Positions 46,141-54,321 are shown, counted from the stretch's first letter. The stretch: 64,000 nt of DNA from Luteibacter sp. dw_328 (GCF_018449605.1 NZ_JAAVUW010000003.1:310001-374000); one strand, 5' to 3'. Translations and numbers: made by a program. The notes: a model not told the origin generated them from the letters alone.

Positions 46141-46893
46141 GGTCAAGGGATACCTGAGCCATCAAAGCACATCGACAAGCTGCGCCAGGTGTTCGGTGCC
46201 GTGCGGATCCTCGATGTCGATGTGTCCATCCTGGTGAAGTGGCGGGATGTCCGCGCCAGCCAGTCGCCGACGCAATTCAACCTTGAGCGCACCAACCTGC
46301 TGGGGGCCTTCAAGATCGCGATCGAGCGCGGCATGGTCACGTCGAACCCGGCGGCCAACCTGAAGCGCGCGGTGACGCGGCCGCGGGACCAATAAACGTC
46401 GACCGAGCACGTCAGTATCATCCTGCGGTACGCGACCCGGCAGCTGCAGGCGGCAATTATCCTTGCGGTGTCCACGGGACTGCGCCAGGGCGATATCCTG
46501 CGCCTGAAGCGGTCCGAATTCACTGACGCTGGACTCACGTGCAAGCCGAGCAAGACGAAGGGTCGGACAAAGAAGGCGCTCCACTTCCCATGGTCGCCCG
46601 GTATCCGCCTGGCCTACCAGCTAACGGCGCACAAGGTCGCCAGCTTCGACGGCTTCTGGCTGGCCACCACGCGTGGGACGCCTTATACCGAGGCCGGATT
46701 CCGGACGATGTGGAGCCGAGCTCGAGACCAGGCGCTCAAGGAGCACCCTGATCTCCCGAGCTTCACGTTCCACGATCTCCGCGCGAAGGCAGGGACCGAC
46801 GGAGACGACTGGCAACTGCTAGGCCATCTCGACCAGAAAACGCATTCCCGCGTCTACGACCGGAAGCCACTTATGGTCAAGCCCGCGCGTTAG
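46141..46893 (+). pseudogene. Tyrosine recombinase (phage-type integrase), 5'-truncated with in-frame stop
   Basis: The reading from 46141 (GIPEPSKHIDKLRQVFG...) covers the SAM-like core-binding domain. It hits TAA at 46393-46395 and continues in frame through the catalytic domain. That domain has STGLRQGDIL (Arg I), FTFHDLRAKAGTD (HxLR) and LLGHLDQKTHSRVYDR (GH and nucleophile Tyr). The N-terminal arm-binding part is missing. The catalytic residues are intact but the gene is broken. It lies about 0.4 kb from the right attachment-like repeat. Confidence 0.85.
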
Positions 46894-47165
46894 GGCGCAA
46901 CGTAGCCTCGGAGCCACCCGACCGCTGGCGGCCGCGGAAGATGCGTCGCCCAACCTGAGCCCATCTTGAGCTCCAGCACGACAACACTGTCATCGGGATC
47001 TAGCCAGGAGAGAACGTTGTCCCTCACCTCAATCGCTGTCTGGCCGAGGTTGGCGAGCCAAAACGACTCAAGCGCCTCGATCGCGCCAGCATCCCTCAAT
47101 GCCTTGATGAGCGGCGTGTATATGCGGACCTTGTGCAGGTCATAACTGATGACGTACAGAGCCAT
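46890..47165 (-). CDS. Cas2/VapD-like (SinR-type) small protein
   Basis: 91 aa, MALYVISYDLHKVRIYTPLI..., a ferredoxin-like fold. The first strand YVISYDL and SFWLANLGQTAIEVRDNV recall the Cas2/VapD superfamily and the 'SinR family' proteins found on plasmids. The conserved Asp in YDL would correspond to the Cas2/VapD active-site position. It has a perfect AGGAGG site, which sets the start at 47163-47165. No cas1 or CRISPR array is nearby, so an RNase or toxin-like role is more plausible than adaptation. Confidence 0.65.
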   Translation of the reverse strand: MALYVISYDLHKVRIYTPLIKALRDAGAIEALESFWLANLGQTAIEVRDNVLSWLDPDDSVVVLELKMGSGWATHLPRPPAVGWLRGYVAP

Positions 47166-47182
47166 GATCAACCTCCTATGTT

Positions 47183-47254
47183 TGCTAAAAACCCCGGTCC
47201 CTACCCACACCTTATGGGGTTTTTTGGCGCATAGGGAAGTGTTTGTTTTTAGCA
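47183..47254. promoter_or_regulatory. Inverted repeats upstream of the Cas2/VapD-like gene
   Basis: TGCTAAAAAC (47183-47192) and GTTTTTAGCA (47245-47254) are perfect 10-bp inverted copies. Nested inside is AAAACCCC...GGGGTTTT (47187-47226), ending in six T, which can also act as a terminator. The strong ribosome site of the Cas2-like gene lies directly beside it. Confidence 0.5.
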
Positions 47255-47311
47255 GAAAATGAACTAGATTACGGCGGCTTTCAATGACTTACGTAAAACT
47301 GGGCATCGAAC

Positions 47312-47359
47312 TGAAAATCCCCGTGTCGGCGGTTCGATTCCGTCCCGAGCCACCATTTA
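47312..47359 (+). repeat. tRNA-Phe 3' end, right attachment-like copy
   Basis: 48 bp from TGAAAATCCCC to CACCATTTA, matching 43193-43239 except for one extra G. The anticodon stem is not restored on the 5' side (CGAAC instead of GGGGA). A strong terminator follows, so this side carries the original tRNA 3' flank. Confidence 0.75.
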
Positions 47360-47362
47360 TTC

Positions 47363-47392
47363 AAAGACTTGCTCTGTAGCAAGTCTTTCTTT
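47363..47392 (+). terminator. Rho-independent terminator after the right tRNA-Phe end
   Basis: An 11-bp perfect stem AAAGACTTGCT / AGCAAGTCTTT with loop CTGT, then CTTT. It is the expected tRNA terminator. Confidence 0.85.
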
Positions 47393-47584
47393 CGTCTGGA
47401 AGAACTGCTCCGTGCCCGCTCGGTGCCCGATTTCCTCACAGTACAGTGCCCCTTGAGCGATCGCGTGAGTATGCGACCTCGATATAAGTAGTACTTCGTC
47501 TAACTTGAGAGGTTCTTCGCGCGCTCTAGCGATGCTTCGTTCGGCTTTGCGGCGAGCATCCTTTCCTTATGTAAGTCCGTCGAA

Positions 47585-47953
47585 CTACAACGAGGCTAAA
47601 GAATCGAGCAGCTCTCTACGCAACTGCTCGCGCGAGTCCCATAGTTTTTTGCGAGCCACCAATAACGTCTCATACTCACCCCGGGCATGATCAGGCCAGC
47701 TCCATATGGGCTCACTGCCGTGCTTTTTCTGAAGCTCGTCGATTCGCTCCCCGAACAACGCAGCCAGTTCGGCAGCCTGAAGAAATTGTGCTCCGCTTCG
47801 CCACGTAGCGTCGCTAGCAGACATTGCGATGCTCGACGTCAAGCGCGAAACGATCTCGGCAGTAAGCGTGCGCCCAGAGACCTCAGCGCTTTGCTGAAGC
47901 TGGTCGCGGAGTTCAGTGGGCATCCGGAAGTTGACTTGAGATTCGGCTTTCAT
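47585..47953 (-). CDS. Arc-family ribbon-helix-helix DNA-binding protein
   Basis: 122 aa. Residues 1-40 (ESQVNFRMPTELRDQLQQSA, then GRTLTAEIVSRL) form an Arc-type ribbon-helix-helix with strand VNFRMP. The rest is helical with Trp-rich IWSWPDHARGEYETLL. Arc-like proteins repress phage and element promoters. It is divergent from the 48048 gene across an operator-like pair of repeats. Confidence 0.85.
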   Translation of the reverse strand: MKAESQVNFRMPTELRDQLQQSAEVSGRTLTAEIVSRLTSSIAMSASDATWRSGAQFLQAAELAALFGERIDELQKKHGSEPIWSWPDHARGEYETLLVARKKLWDSREQLRRELLDSLASL

Positions 47954-47960
47954 ACTTAAT

Positions 47961-48016
47961 TATAGCAAAGTGCTTGACAGGGTGGTGCACGCGTGCTGAT
48001 ATAGCAATGTGCTTGA
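47961..48016 (+). promoter_or_regulatory. Divergent promoter with two 17-bp direct repeats
   Basis: TATAGCAAAGTGCTTGA (47961-47977) and TATAGCAATGTGCTTGA (48000-48016) differ at one base and start 39 bp apart. The first overlaps a TTGACA -35 (47974-47979). With a 17-bp spacer the -10 (TGATAT, 47997-48002) runs into the second repeat. They are likely operators for the Arc-type repressor. Confidence 0.7.
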
Positions 48017-48047
48017 ATTTGCTTGCACGCATAAAGGAGTGGAATAG

Positions 48048-48317
48048 ATGGCCCTGCACAGCCCGATTTTTCGCGAGGTAAACTACGGACGCATCACTAC
48101 GCTTCGCGAGCATTTCACTGATGCGACCGTTGCCCGGATCGTAAGCGAGCACACCGGCAGCAAAGTTTCCGCCTCAGATATTCGCGGTTACGTAAAGCTC
48201 AACAAGGTTGGATCGAGGCGAATGCTCGTCTCAAGCACCGTCATTAAGGAAATGACCGGGACTTCGCGAGGAGCCGATGATTTCCTACACGGTGGCGGAC
48301 CCACGCAAGTCGCGTAA
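48048..48317 (+). CDS. Small element-encoded protein, unknown
   Basis: 89 aa, MALHSPIFREVNYGRITTLR... with EHFTDATVARIVSEHTGSKVSASDIRGYVKLNKVG, which looks like a helical DNA-binding protein. An AAAGGAGTGG site sets the start. It is under the divergent promoter opposite the Arc-type gene, the position of an early phage or element gene. Confidence 0.65.
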   Translation: MALHSPIFREVNYGRITTLREHFTDATVARIVSEHTGSKVSASDIRGYVKLNKVGSRRMLVSSTVIKEMTGTSRGADDFLHGGGPTQVA

Positions 48318-48459
48318 GCGCGTGAATCGTTCGCAATGCGTAGAAATTGCGCACGTCATGATCGGTGCGTTCTGGTCTCTCGCTGCGATCGCTAACGATG
48401 CAGAAATGAATCGACATTTTTTTGAGCAGTTGCGTTCCGTGGGCTCGCCGACGCAATGA
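48277..48459 (+). CDS. Small protein overlapping the previous gene
   Basis: 60 aa, MISYTVADPRKSRKRVNRSQ..., with a hydrophobic middle (HVMIGAFWSLAAIAND). It overlaps the preceding gene by 41 bp and has its own GAGGAG site, suggesting translational coupling. Unknown function. Confidence 0.45.
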   Translation: MISYTVADPRKSRKRVNRSQCVEIAHVMIGAFWSLAAIANDAEMNRHFFEQLRSVGSPTQ

Positions 48460-48493
48460 GTCACAGCAGTACAAATGCGCCAAGGCGAAGTGT

Positions 48494-48889
48494 CTACCAT
48501 GCCTCTAGTGGTAAGAAGCAACAGCATGCCCTGTAGAGAGCTACGAAGCGAAAAACTCCTTCTTCTGCCCGTCGGGGGTGAAGCGCCCCGCGACGGACGC
48601 TCTGATCCGGATTCTCTCGCGTCAGCGTCAGCGCCGTCGCCACTAAAGCTGATCGAAGATGCCCGCGAAATTTGCCGCGGAAGTTCCAGGCCAACCTCCA
48701 GCTGCGTCCCCGGACTGGGCAATAAGTACGAGGAGTCACAGTCCATTCTGGCAGTAGCTTGCTATCTTCGGTCGAGCGAATCCTAGCGCGGTCCGCATAC
48801 TCGGGCTGAAACTTGCTAATGTCCGGCGACGAGCTGAAGGTCGGCATTAATGCCGACTTGGGCTTGCCGCTCTTAACGGCACGCCGCAT
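48494..48889 (-). CDS. Possible third gene of the serine recombinase module
   Basis: 131 aa, overlapping the end of the preceding gene by 17 bp on the same strand. The first 70 residues (DISKFQPEYADRARIRS, EWTVTPRTYCPVRGRSW) look protein-like. The C-terminal part is Arg/Cys-rich and may be past a frameshift. No family recognised. Confidence 0.4.
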   Translation of the reverse strand: MRRAVKSGKPKSALMPTFSSSPDISKFQPEYADRARIRSTEDSKLLPEWTVTPRTYCPVRGRSWRLAWNFRGKFRGHLRSALVATALTLTRENPDQSVRRGALHPRRAEEGVFRFVALYRACCCFLPLEAW

Positions 48890-49289
48890 GCAGAGCTGCG
48901 AGTTCTCTTGGATGGTGGCAGGACAACCAGCGGGTCAGATCCCCGTCGGACAAGATCCTCGCAATCAACGCGGCAAGCACCACACCTTCGAGCACCGCCA
49001 GACCATCAGCCGTTCCACTCTCCGGAAGACGTGAGGATCGTCCAAGGGCAACCCGGCACAACCCGTGACGCGTGAGCAAAGGGGCAGCTCTGGTGTCCGC
49101 AAAGAGAGCAGTCAACGCCTTTGTTACCTTGTGGAACCGGGCCTCCGCCTTGGCCGCCTCCGTAGCCAAGAGCAGCGCTTCGTGCCGCCGAATCCATGCC
49201 CGCTCTGTGTGGCTTATCCACACAGCTGCGATTCCATCCGGGACAACCGGGCGAGATCCCGAAGGATGGATAAAGATCCATATCGGCAA
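48873..49289 (-). CDS. Recombinase-associated protein, unknown
   Basis: 138 aa. Its start overlaps the recombinase 3' end by 76 bp. Its C-terminus DGLAVLEGVVLAALIARILSDG, then LTRWLS and HPRELAALHAA, is repeated in diverged form at 51670-51870. This shows a conserved family that travels with this type of recombinase. A role in recombination directionality is only a guess. Confidence 0.6.
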   Translation of the reverse strand: MPIWIFIHPSGSRPVVPDGIAAVWISHTERAWIRRHEALLLATEAAKAEARFHKVTKALTALFADTRAAPLLTRHGLCRVALGRSSRLPESGTADGLAVLEGVVLAALIARILSDGDLTRWLSCHHPRELAALHAACR

Positions 49290-50770
49290 CTCTCAAGCAT
49301 CGGTTTGTTTCGGGTGTAGAAGCAATTGGGAAACTCAGGGAACAGGACCTTGGGAAGGACGAAATAGTCCATTGGCCCGGGTTCGCCGTAGACCGAGCGA
49401 GCGAAGACCACGATATCTGTATCTTCGGCCTTCCGGTGGTTGAACCACTGCTGCATATTGCCGGCTGGCCTAGATCCGTGAACAACGACAAATGACAATG
49501 TCCACGCACCATCGACCTTCAACTGCCATCCCTCCCGCTGGACGATCGATCCGCTGTCCTCCAGGAGCTCTGCAGCGAAGTCAGTCAGGCTCTCGCGCCA
49601 CCGACTAAGCCAGAGGCGAATGTCGGCATATCTCGCGTGTCTGAGCGGTGTGAAACCAACCAATCGATACAATGCAGTGAGTCCACCGAATCGGCGGGCC
49701 AAGACCTGGCTTGATAGCAGGCGAGGATCTGCATCGATCAGGGGCGCGGTCAGGCGACCTCGCTCCCGATAAAGGCAACGCACGCGGTCGAGCAATTCGA
49801 CGTTTGTCAGATGTCGGCGCATCGACACGCGGCGGATCTGCACCGCGTTGAACATTTCAGTCGAGACCAGCGGCTCGTAAGCATCATCCTTCCGAACCCA
49901 TTCGGTCTCCGGATTCTGGGTTAACCGGCCGGCAAGCTTCTTGCTCGACCGGCAGTAAACGGCCCGGCCTGCGTACTTTTCACTATCGAGAATCGTCCGT
50001 ACGGTGGCATAGACCCAGCACTTGCCGCGATGGGTCAGGACACCCTTGCGGTTTAGCTGACGCGCAATCTCGCTGCAGCCGTTTCCATCCAGGTATTGCT
50101 CAAATATCCAGCGGACCATCCTCACTTCCTCAGGTGGGCCCGGCACAAGAATGATTCTGTCAGACGCTAGGCTCTTGCGGTCACCATCGGCAAGCAAAAA
50201 CTTTGCCTCTCCATCAGCGCTGACGAGAAGCCGTCGCAAGCCATAGCCTGCAATCGCACCCTGTCGATATCCCATCCTTGCCAGGCGGCGCTGCCCCGCT
50301 GAAACCTTAGCGGAAAGCTCCCGGCTGTATTCGGCAGCCATGGCCCTCTTGATACCTTTGAAGACTAGCGAGAACGGGCTTTGGTCGTTTTCAAAAGACT
50401 CGCCGACGTACAAAACCTGGACCCCTGCCCGCCAGCACATGAACTCATAGAAAGCACGTTCGTCGGTGTTCTGGAACCGGCCCCACCGGGAAACGTCGAG
50501 TACCAGCACCGCTTCGAAGGCCGCTCGCCCCGATCGAATGTCTTCCATGAGGGCAGTCAAGCCCGGGCGATGCTCTATCGTCAGGCCGCTGCGGCCTTCG
50601 TCCCGGTACTCGCGGACAATCGACATGAGGTGATCGGCTGCATAAGCAGCGATGGCGGCCTTTTGATTTGCAAGGGAGTACTGTTGCATGTCCGTGGACA
50701 TGCGCATGTACGCGGCGACAAAGACCGGCAGGGCACTGGAACCGGGCACTGGTCGGGTAGACACGGGCAT
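49214..50770 (-). CDS. Large serine recombinase
   Basis: 518 aa. The N-terminal resolvase domain has the nucleophile Ser in AAYMRMSTDMQQYSLANQ and DVSRWGRF. A recombinase domain follows (GPPEEVRMVRWIFEQYLDGN, YAGRAVYC). There is no classic zinc-ribbon and coiled coil. Instead the C-terminal part (about 340-518) is a domain with EGWQLKVDGAWTLSFVVV and EDTDIVVFARS, which is also found in the decayed copy at 51008. It should catalyse integration or excision of an element; the att sites were not identified. Confidence 0.85.
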   Translation of the reverse strand: MPVSTRPVPGSSALPVFVAAYMRMSTDMQQYSLANQKAAIAAYAADHLMSIVREYRDEGRSGLTIEHRPGLTALMEDIRSGRAAFEAVLVLDVSRWGRFQNTDERAFYEFMCWRAGVQVLYVGESFENDQSPFSLVFKGIKRAMAAEYSRELSAKVSAGQRRLARMGYRQGAIAGYGLRRLLVSADGEAKFLLADGDRKSLASDRIILVPGPPEEVRMVRWIFEQYLDGNGCSEIARQLNRKGVLTHRGKCWVYATVRTILDSEKYAGRAVYCRSSKKLAGRLTQNPETEWVRKDDAYEPLVSTEMFNAVQIRRVSMRRHLTNVELLDRVRCLYRERGRLTAPLIDADPRLLSSQVLARRFGGLTALYRLVGFTPLRHARYADIRLWLSRWRESLTDFAAELLEDSGSIVQREGWQLKVDGAWTLSFVVVHGSRPAGNMQQWFNHRKAEDTDIVVFARSVYGEPGPMDYFVLPKVLFPEFPNCFYTRNKPMLESCRYGSLSILRDLARLSRMESQLCG

Positions 50771-51007
50771 GGCACCGTACAGCGATCAACGGGAGACCTG
50801 CCGACTGTAGGCCGACTTAAGTCGTGCGGAAACCCTGTCTCAGCCGTGAAACAGTTCCCCATGCACCCCGTCGAGTTCGGCGGCGGCCTGGAACACGGCC
50901 AGCGCAGCCGGATGGTGGCGTGCGAGCTATTCCACTGGCGGCGCGTGCGCCATTAGGGATGCAACCCTGGCCTCGAAGCACGATCATGCCCAACGTGGGG
51001 CGTGGAA

Positions 51008-51660
51008 TCACTCGCCGTATGGACGCCCTCGTGTCCCTGGCTGCGCTGCCAGGACGGCGGCAACTGCCCTGGAAGCGCATAGCAAGGCCTCCGAAGCTCC
51101 GTGCACCCGGATCATGTGCCTGCGGTACGCTCCCGCCGTTTCAGCGAGAGCCCTCGAAAGGTCATTTGTGTCGTCATCGGTGGTGTGTCCAGCCGAAGGC
51201 AGCGGGCTTGGGTGCCCCAACTGCGCCAACGTCGTCAGGGAGAAGGTGTAAGCAACGACGTCCGGAAAGCCGCTCGGCGACAATTTCTTTGGATGTGCCC
51301 CACGAACGACCCGAGGCGCGAAAACGAAAGCCTCAATGGCGGTGCCACCCCCTGACATGCGGGCAAAAACCACGATATCGGCATCCTCCGGTCGCTGCCG
51401 GACGTACCAGCGGCTACGGTTGCGGTAGAACGATGCCTGCACCACCGTGATCGACACGGTCCAGCCATCATCGACACGCAGCTGCATGCCCTCTGTCACC
51501 ACCATTACGCCGTTGGACGAAAACTGTGCCGTTTACCTGCGCTATCAGTTCCACCCGCAAATCCTGCAGGCGATATCTCACGTCCACATAGTTGAGGTCT
51601 TTGTTAGCAACGAAACCCAGGTGGCTGTAGATCTATCGCAAGCAACCAAACCGTCGTACC
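51008..51660 (-). pseudogene. Decayed second copy of the recombinase C-terminal half
   Basis: Minus-strand frames match the intact recombinase. ALVRRFGCLR then a stop then IYSHLGFVANKDLNYVDVRY aligns with VLARRFGGLTALYRLVGFTPLRHARYADIR. After a frameshift near 51525, EGMQLRVDDGWTVSITVV and EDADIVVFARM align with EGWQLKVDGAWTLSFVVV and EDTDIVVFARS. The catalytic N-terminus is absent. Confidence 0.75.
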
Positions 51661-51669
51661 AATGCGGGG

Positions 51670-51870
51670 ATGGAGAGCGCATCGGGCTCGTTACCGGAGA
51701 ACGGAAATGCGGAAGCCTTCGCAGTTCTCGAAGGCGTCATGCTCGCGAGAATGGTCGCCAAGCTGCTGTCGGACGGTGAATTGACTCGGTGGTTGTCTTG
51801 GGATCACCCAAGGGAGTTGGCGGCCTTGCATGCGGCCGGCCAGCGCGGGTACGAGCGGCATGAACGATGA
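51670..51870 (+). pseudogene. Inverted remnant of the recombinase-associated gene
   Basis: 66 residues, FAVLEGVMLARMVAKLLSDG, LTRWLSWDHPRELAALHAAG. They match the C-terminus of the 48873 gene but lie on the opposite strand relative to the recombinase remnant. So the second copy of the module was broken by an inversion at about 51665. Confidence 0.7.
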
Positions 51871-51944
51871 GCAAGCCTTTACCAGCTACCACTCAGAGTC
51901 GATGCACCGATAGCCACATCGAGCAATACACGAACACGATAGGC

Positions 51945-52226
51945 CTAGAGGGGAGTGAAGCCAATGCGATCCAACTCATTGGCGATCCGTAACATTCCCG
52001 CGCCGTATCCAGAATGCGGGGGCGTACCCATCGGGCCCAAGGTATACATCAGATGCGCGCCTGCCCGCACGAGATCCGAATGGCCTGCTGCGTCGGCTTT
52101 GCCCACGATCAGCTTTGCCCGAAATCTCGCCTCATCGAAGTCCCCGGCAAGCGCTGCGTCATTCATAGCAGCCGAATCGCGAAGAATCTCCGCAATGGCC
52201 AGTATCGATTCTTCATTTCTATCCAT
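51945..52226 (-). CDS. Small hypothetical protein
   Basis: 93 aa, MDRNEESILAIAEILRDSAA..., entirely helical, with ARFRAKLIVGKADAAGHSDL and GYGAGMLRIANELDRIGF. Family not recognised. It lies at the right edge of the accessory region. Confidence 0.55.
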   Translation of the reverse strand: MDRNEESILAIAEILRDSAAMNDAALAGDFDEARFRAKLIVGKADAAGHSDLVRAGAHLMYTLGPMGTPPHSGYGAGMLRIANELDRIGFTPL

Positions 52227-52573
52227 ACACGAATTCTAACCATTCTCTAAAGCCTTGAGATGTTGACTCCCGTTCACTCGCTTTAGTTCTTGTGCCGTCA
52301 GATGTCGTGACCCTGAGTGGTCGAAACTCAGCGCCACTCCGGATGCGTGTTTCTTTCCGTTTGATGATCTTCCTGCTGTTCACTCTGAGTCTCTTGGCAT
52401 GCGAGAGCGTCGGCACGTTTCAAGGCTTCCGTGGCACACATGATTGTGGCAAGAGGCTACTGGTGGCCCCCCGATGAATCGCTGGTTCGTATCGGCACCG
52501 GAAATCCAAGGCCGCATCCCGGCGAGGAATTTCCGTGATTCCGCAACGGGGCTTTCCGTGGCACGATCAGGTC
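52227..52573. other. Right boundary of the accessory region, no convincing gene
   Basis: A short plus-strand reading from ATG 52343 has a hydrophobic start and a lipobox-like LSLLAC, which could be a small lipoprotein of about 44 aa. No ribosome site supports it. Nothing else is visible. Confidence 0.35.
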
Positions 52574-53545
52574 ATGCGCACCGATTACATGATCCGCCCC
52601 ATTGAAACCCGCGACGATGCCGACATGGCCGCCGTGATCCGTAACGTCATGCCTGAATTCGGCGCCGACGGCCCCGGGTTCGCTATCCATGACCCCGAAG
52701 TGGGTGCACTTTCCGCCGCCTACGCACGGCCGCGCCATGCCTACTTCGTTGTCGAAAAGGACGGCCATGCGATCGGCGGCGCAGGCATCGCCCCACTGGA
52801 AGGCGGCGACGACGATACCTGCGAGCTTCGCAAGATGTACTTCTTACCCAAGGCACGCGGCATCGGCGCGGCCTCACGGCTCATGCGCCGCTGCCTGGAT
52901 GCAGCGCGCCGCGCGGGCTTTCAGCGCATCTACCTGGAAACGCTGACCGGCATGGACGCGGCGCAGGTGCTTTACCTGCGTCATGGTTTTGCGCGCATCG
53001 ATGCGCCGATGGGCGGCACCGGCCATTTCAGCTGCGATCGCTTTTTCCTGCGTCATCTCAACGACGGCGACCTGATCGTGGCGCCGGAGCCGCCGACCCT
53101 GTTGTTCGCGATCGACGACCCGGGCCGCGAGGACGTGCTGCCCTTGATCGAGCAATTGCACGGCTACCTCTCCGACCTCTATCACCAGCCCCTGCCCTAC
53201 CACGTGGGCGTGGAAAGCCTGCGGCAACCCCACGTGACCTTCATGACGGCGCGCGTCGATGGAACGCCGCTGGCATGCGGTGCAGGTGTGGACCACGGCG
53301 ATTACGTGGAACTGAAGTACATGTATGTCGTGCCAGCGTGCCGCGGCATGGGGCTGGGCAAGGAAATGCTGGAAGCGCTCGAGGCCCAGGTACGTGCCGC
53401 AGGCGGGACGAAGGTGAAGCTGGAAACCGGCACGGCGCAGACCGAGTCGATCGAACTCTACGAGCGCTCCGGCTATCGCCGCTGCCCGCCCTTCGGCGAT
53501 CATCACGCCCATCCCGCCAGCATCTTCATGGAAAAACCGCTTTGA
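52574..53545 (+). CDS. Tandem GNAT acetyltransferase
   Basis: 323 aa with two GNAT domains. The first covers about 5-165 (LRKMYFLPKARGIGAASRLM), the second about 175-323 (YVELKYMYVVPACRGMGLGKEML), each with the acetyl-CoA P-loop region. Both look intact. Targets unknown. The start is ATG 52574 (MRTDYMIRPI); ATG 52589 is an alternative. The next GNAT gene overlaps its stop. Confidence 0.88.
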   Translation: MRTDYMIRPIETRDDADMAAVIRNVMPEFGADGPGFAIHDPEVGALSAAYARPRHAYFVVEKDGHAIGGAGIAPLEGGDDDTCELRKMYFLPKARGIGAASRLMRRCLDAARRAGFQRIYLETLTGMDAAQVLYLRHGFARIDAPMGGTGHFSCDRFFLRHLNDGDLIVAPEPPTLLFAIDDPGREDVLPLIEQLHGYLSDLYHQPLPYHVGVESLRQPHVTFMTARVDGTPLACGAGVDHGDYVELKYMYVVPACRGMGLGKEMLEALEAQVRAAGGTKVKLETGTAQTESIELYERSGYRRCPPFGDHHAHPASIFMEKPL

Positions 53546-54111
53546 TCCGCATCGCCACCGGGGCACACGCCGCCGCCTGCCACGCCATTTACGCACCCAT
53601 CGTCGAGACCAGCGCGATCACCTTCGAGACCGAGCTGCCCGGCGAAGACGCCATGCGCGGCCGCATCCTTACACGTCTGGCCACTCACCCCTGGCTCGTC
53701 TGGGAAGAAGACGGCGCCGTGCTCGCCTATGCGTACGGCGGACGCTTTCGCGAGCGCGCGGCCTACGACTGGATCGCCGAGACCTCGATCTACGTGGACG
53801 AAAAGGCCCGCCGCCGTGGCATCGCCCGACGGCTCTACGGCGCTGTGCTTGGCGCCATGCGCCTGCAGGGCATCAACCAGGCCGTGGGCGTGATCACCCT
53901 GCCCGGCGACACCAGCGTGGCGATGCACGAGGCGATGGGTTTCGCGCCTGCCGGCATCTGGCCGAAGGCCGGCTACAAGCTGGGGCAGTGGTGGGACGTG
54001 GGAGTGTGGAGCCTGTTCCTGTCGGAGCCCGAGACGCCGCCGGTGGCGGTGATTCCGTTTGCGGAGCTGGCCGCCTCCGGGGCTGTCGATCGGTTCCTCA
54101 AAGACCTCTGA
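53542..54111 (+). CDS. GNAT acetyltransferase, phosphinothricin-acetyltransferase-like
   Basis: 189 aa. IYAPIVETSAITFETELPG and AETSIYVDEKARRRGIARRL, with MHEAMGFAPAGIWPKAGYKLG, are typical of the PAT/YncA group, which acetylates phosphinothricin-like compounds or methionine analogues. It starts at TTG 53542, overlapping the previous stop (TTGA), so it is coupled to the tandem GNAT. Confidence 0.88.
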   Translation: MIRIATGAHAAACHAIYAPIVETSAITFETELPGEDAMRGRILTRLATHPWLVWEEDGAVLAYAYGGRFRERAAYDWIAETSIYVDEKARRRGIARRLYGAVLGAMRLQGINQAVGVITLPGDTSVAMHEAMGFAPAGIWPKAGYKLGQWWDVGVWSLFLSEPETPPVAVIPFAELAASGAVDRFLKDL

Positions 54112-54127
54112 ACTTTCGGGGACGCCC

Positions 54128-54209
54128 TGTGGGAGCCGCTTCAGCGGCGATGCGTTCTGGCCGTAGCCTGGCCCGCTGCCGCGGGATCGCCGCTGAAGCG
54201 GCTCCCACA
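54128..54209. repeat. REP-like palindromic element
   Basis: An 82-bp element with 24-nt perfect complementary arms (TGTGGGAGCCGCTTCAGCGG at the left end and its complement at the right). It has a central GGCCCGCTGCCGCGGGAT. It is a variant of the 37785 element, differing by compensated changes in both arms. It lies between the GNAT and SDR genes. Confidence 0.85.
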
Positions 54210-54321
54210 CTATTCGGGCTCGCCACAGGAGCGGAGCCCTCCCTGCCGCGGCGCGGCAAGCCGGCCGGGTGGCCCCTCGGCTAAGATTGGCTTCTTTGCC
54301 AGTCGTACCAGCGGAGTATTC

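Larger units (their letters stand above)
43193..47359 (+). mobile_element. About 4.1-kb integrated element between two tRNA-Phe 3' ends
   Basis: Direct repeats of a tRNA-Phe 3' end mark both ends. A tyrosine integrase (now broken) lies near the right end. Cargo is a HEPN-like gene, an AAA ATPase gene, small ORFs and a Cas2/VapD-like gene. A tRNA-Asn remnant inside suggests that the left part itself is composite. Confidence 0.6.

Noticed and set aside
46890-47165. CRISPR adaptation gene cas2
   Set aside because: Fold resemblance only. There is no cas1, no other cas gene and no repeat-spacer array in the window.
49214-49222. Lone TTATCCACA at the recombinase 3' end as another DnaA site
   Set aside because: A single 9-mer without the +12/+23/+37 companions or the flanking repeat; expected by chance.
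50824-51450. 208-codon plus-strand ORF between the recombinase and its remnant
   Set aside because: Arg/Pro-rich composition and antisense to the recognisable recombinase remnant.
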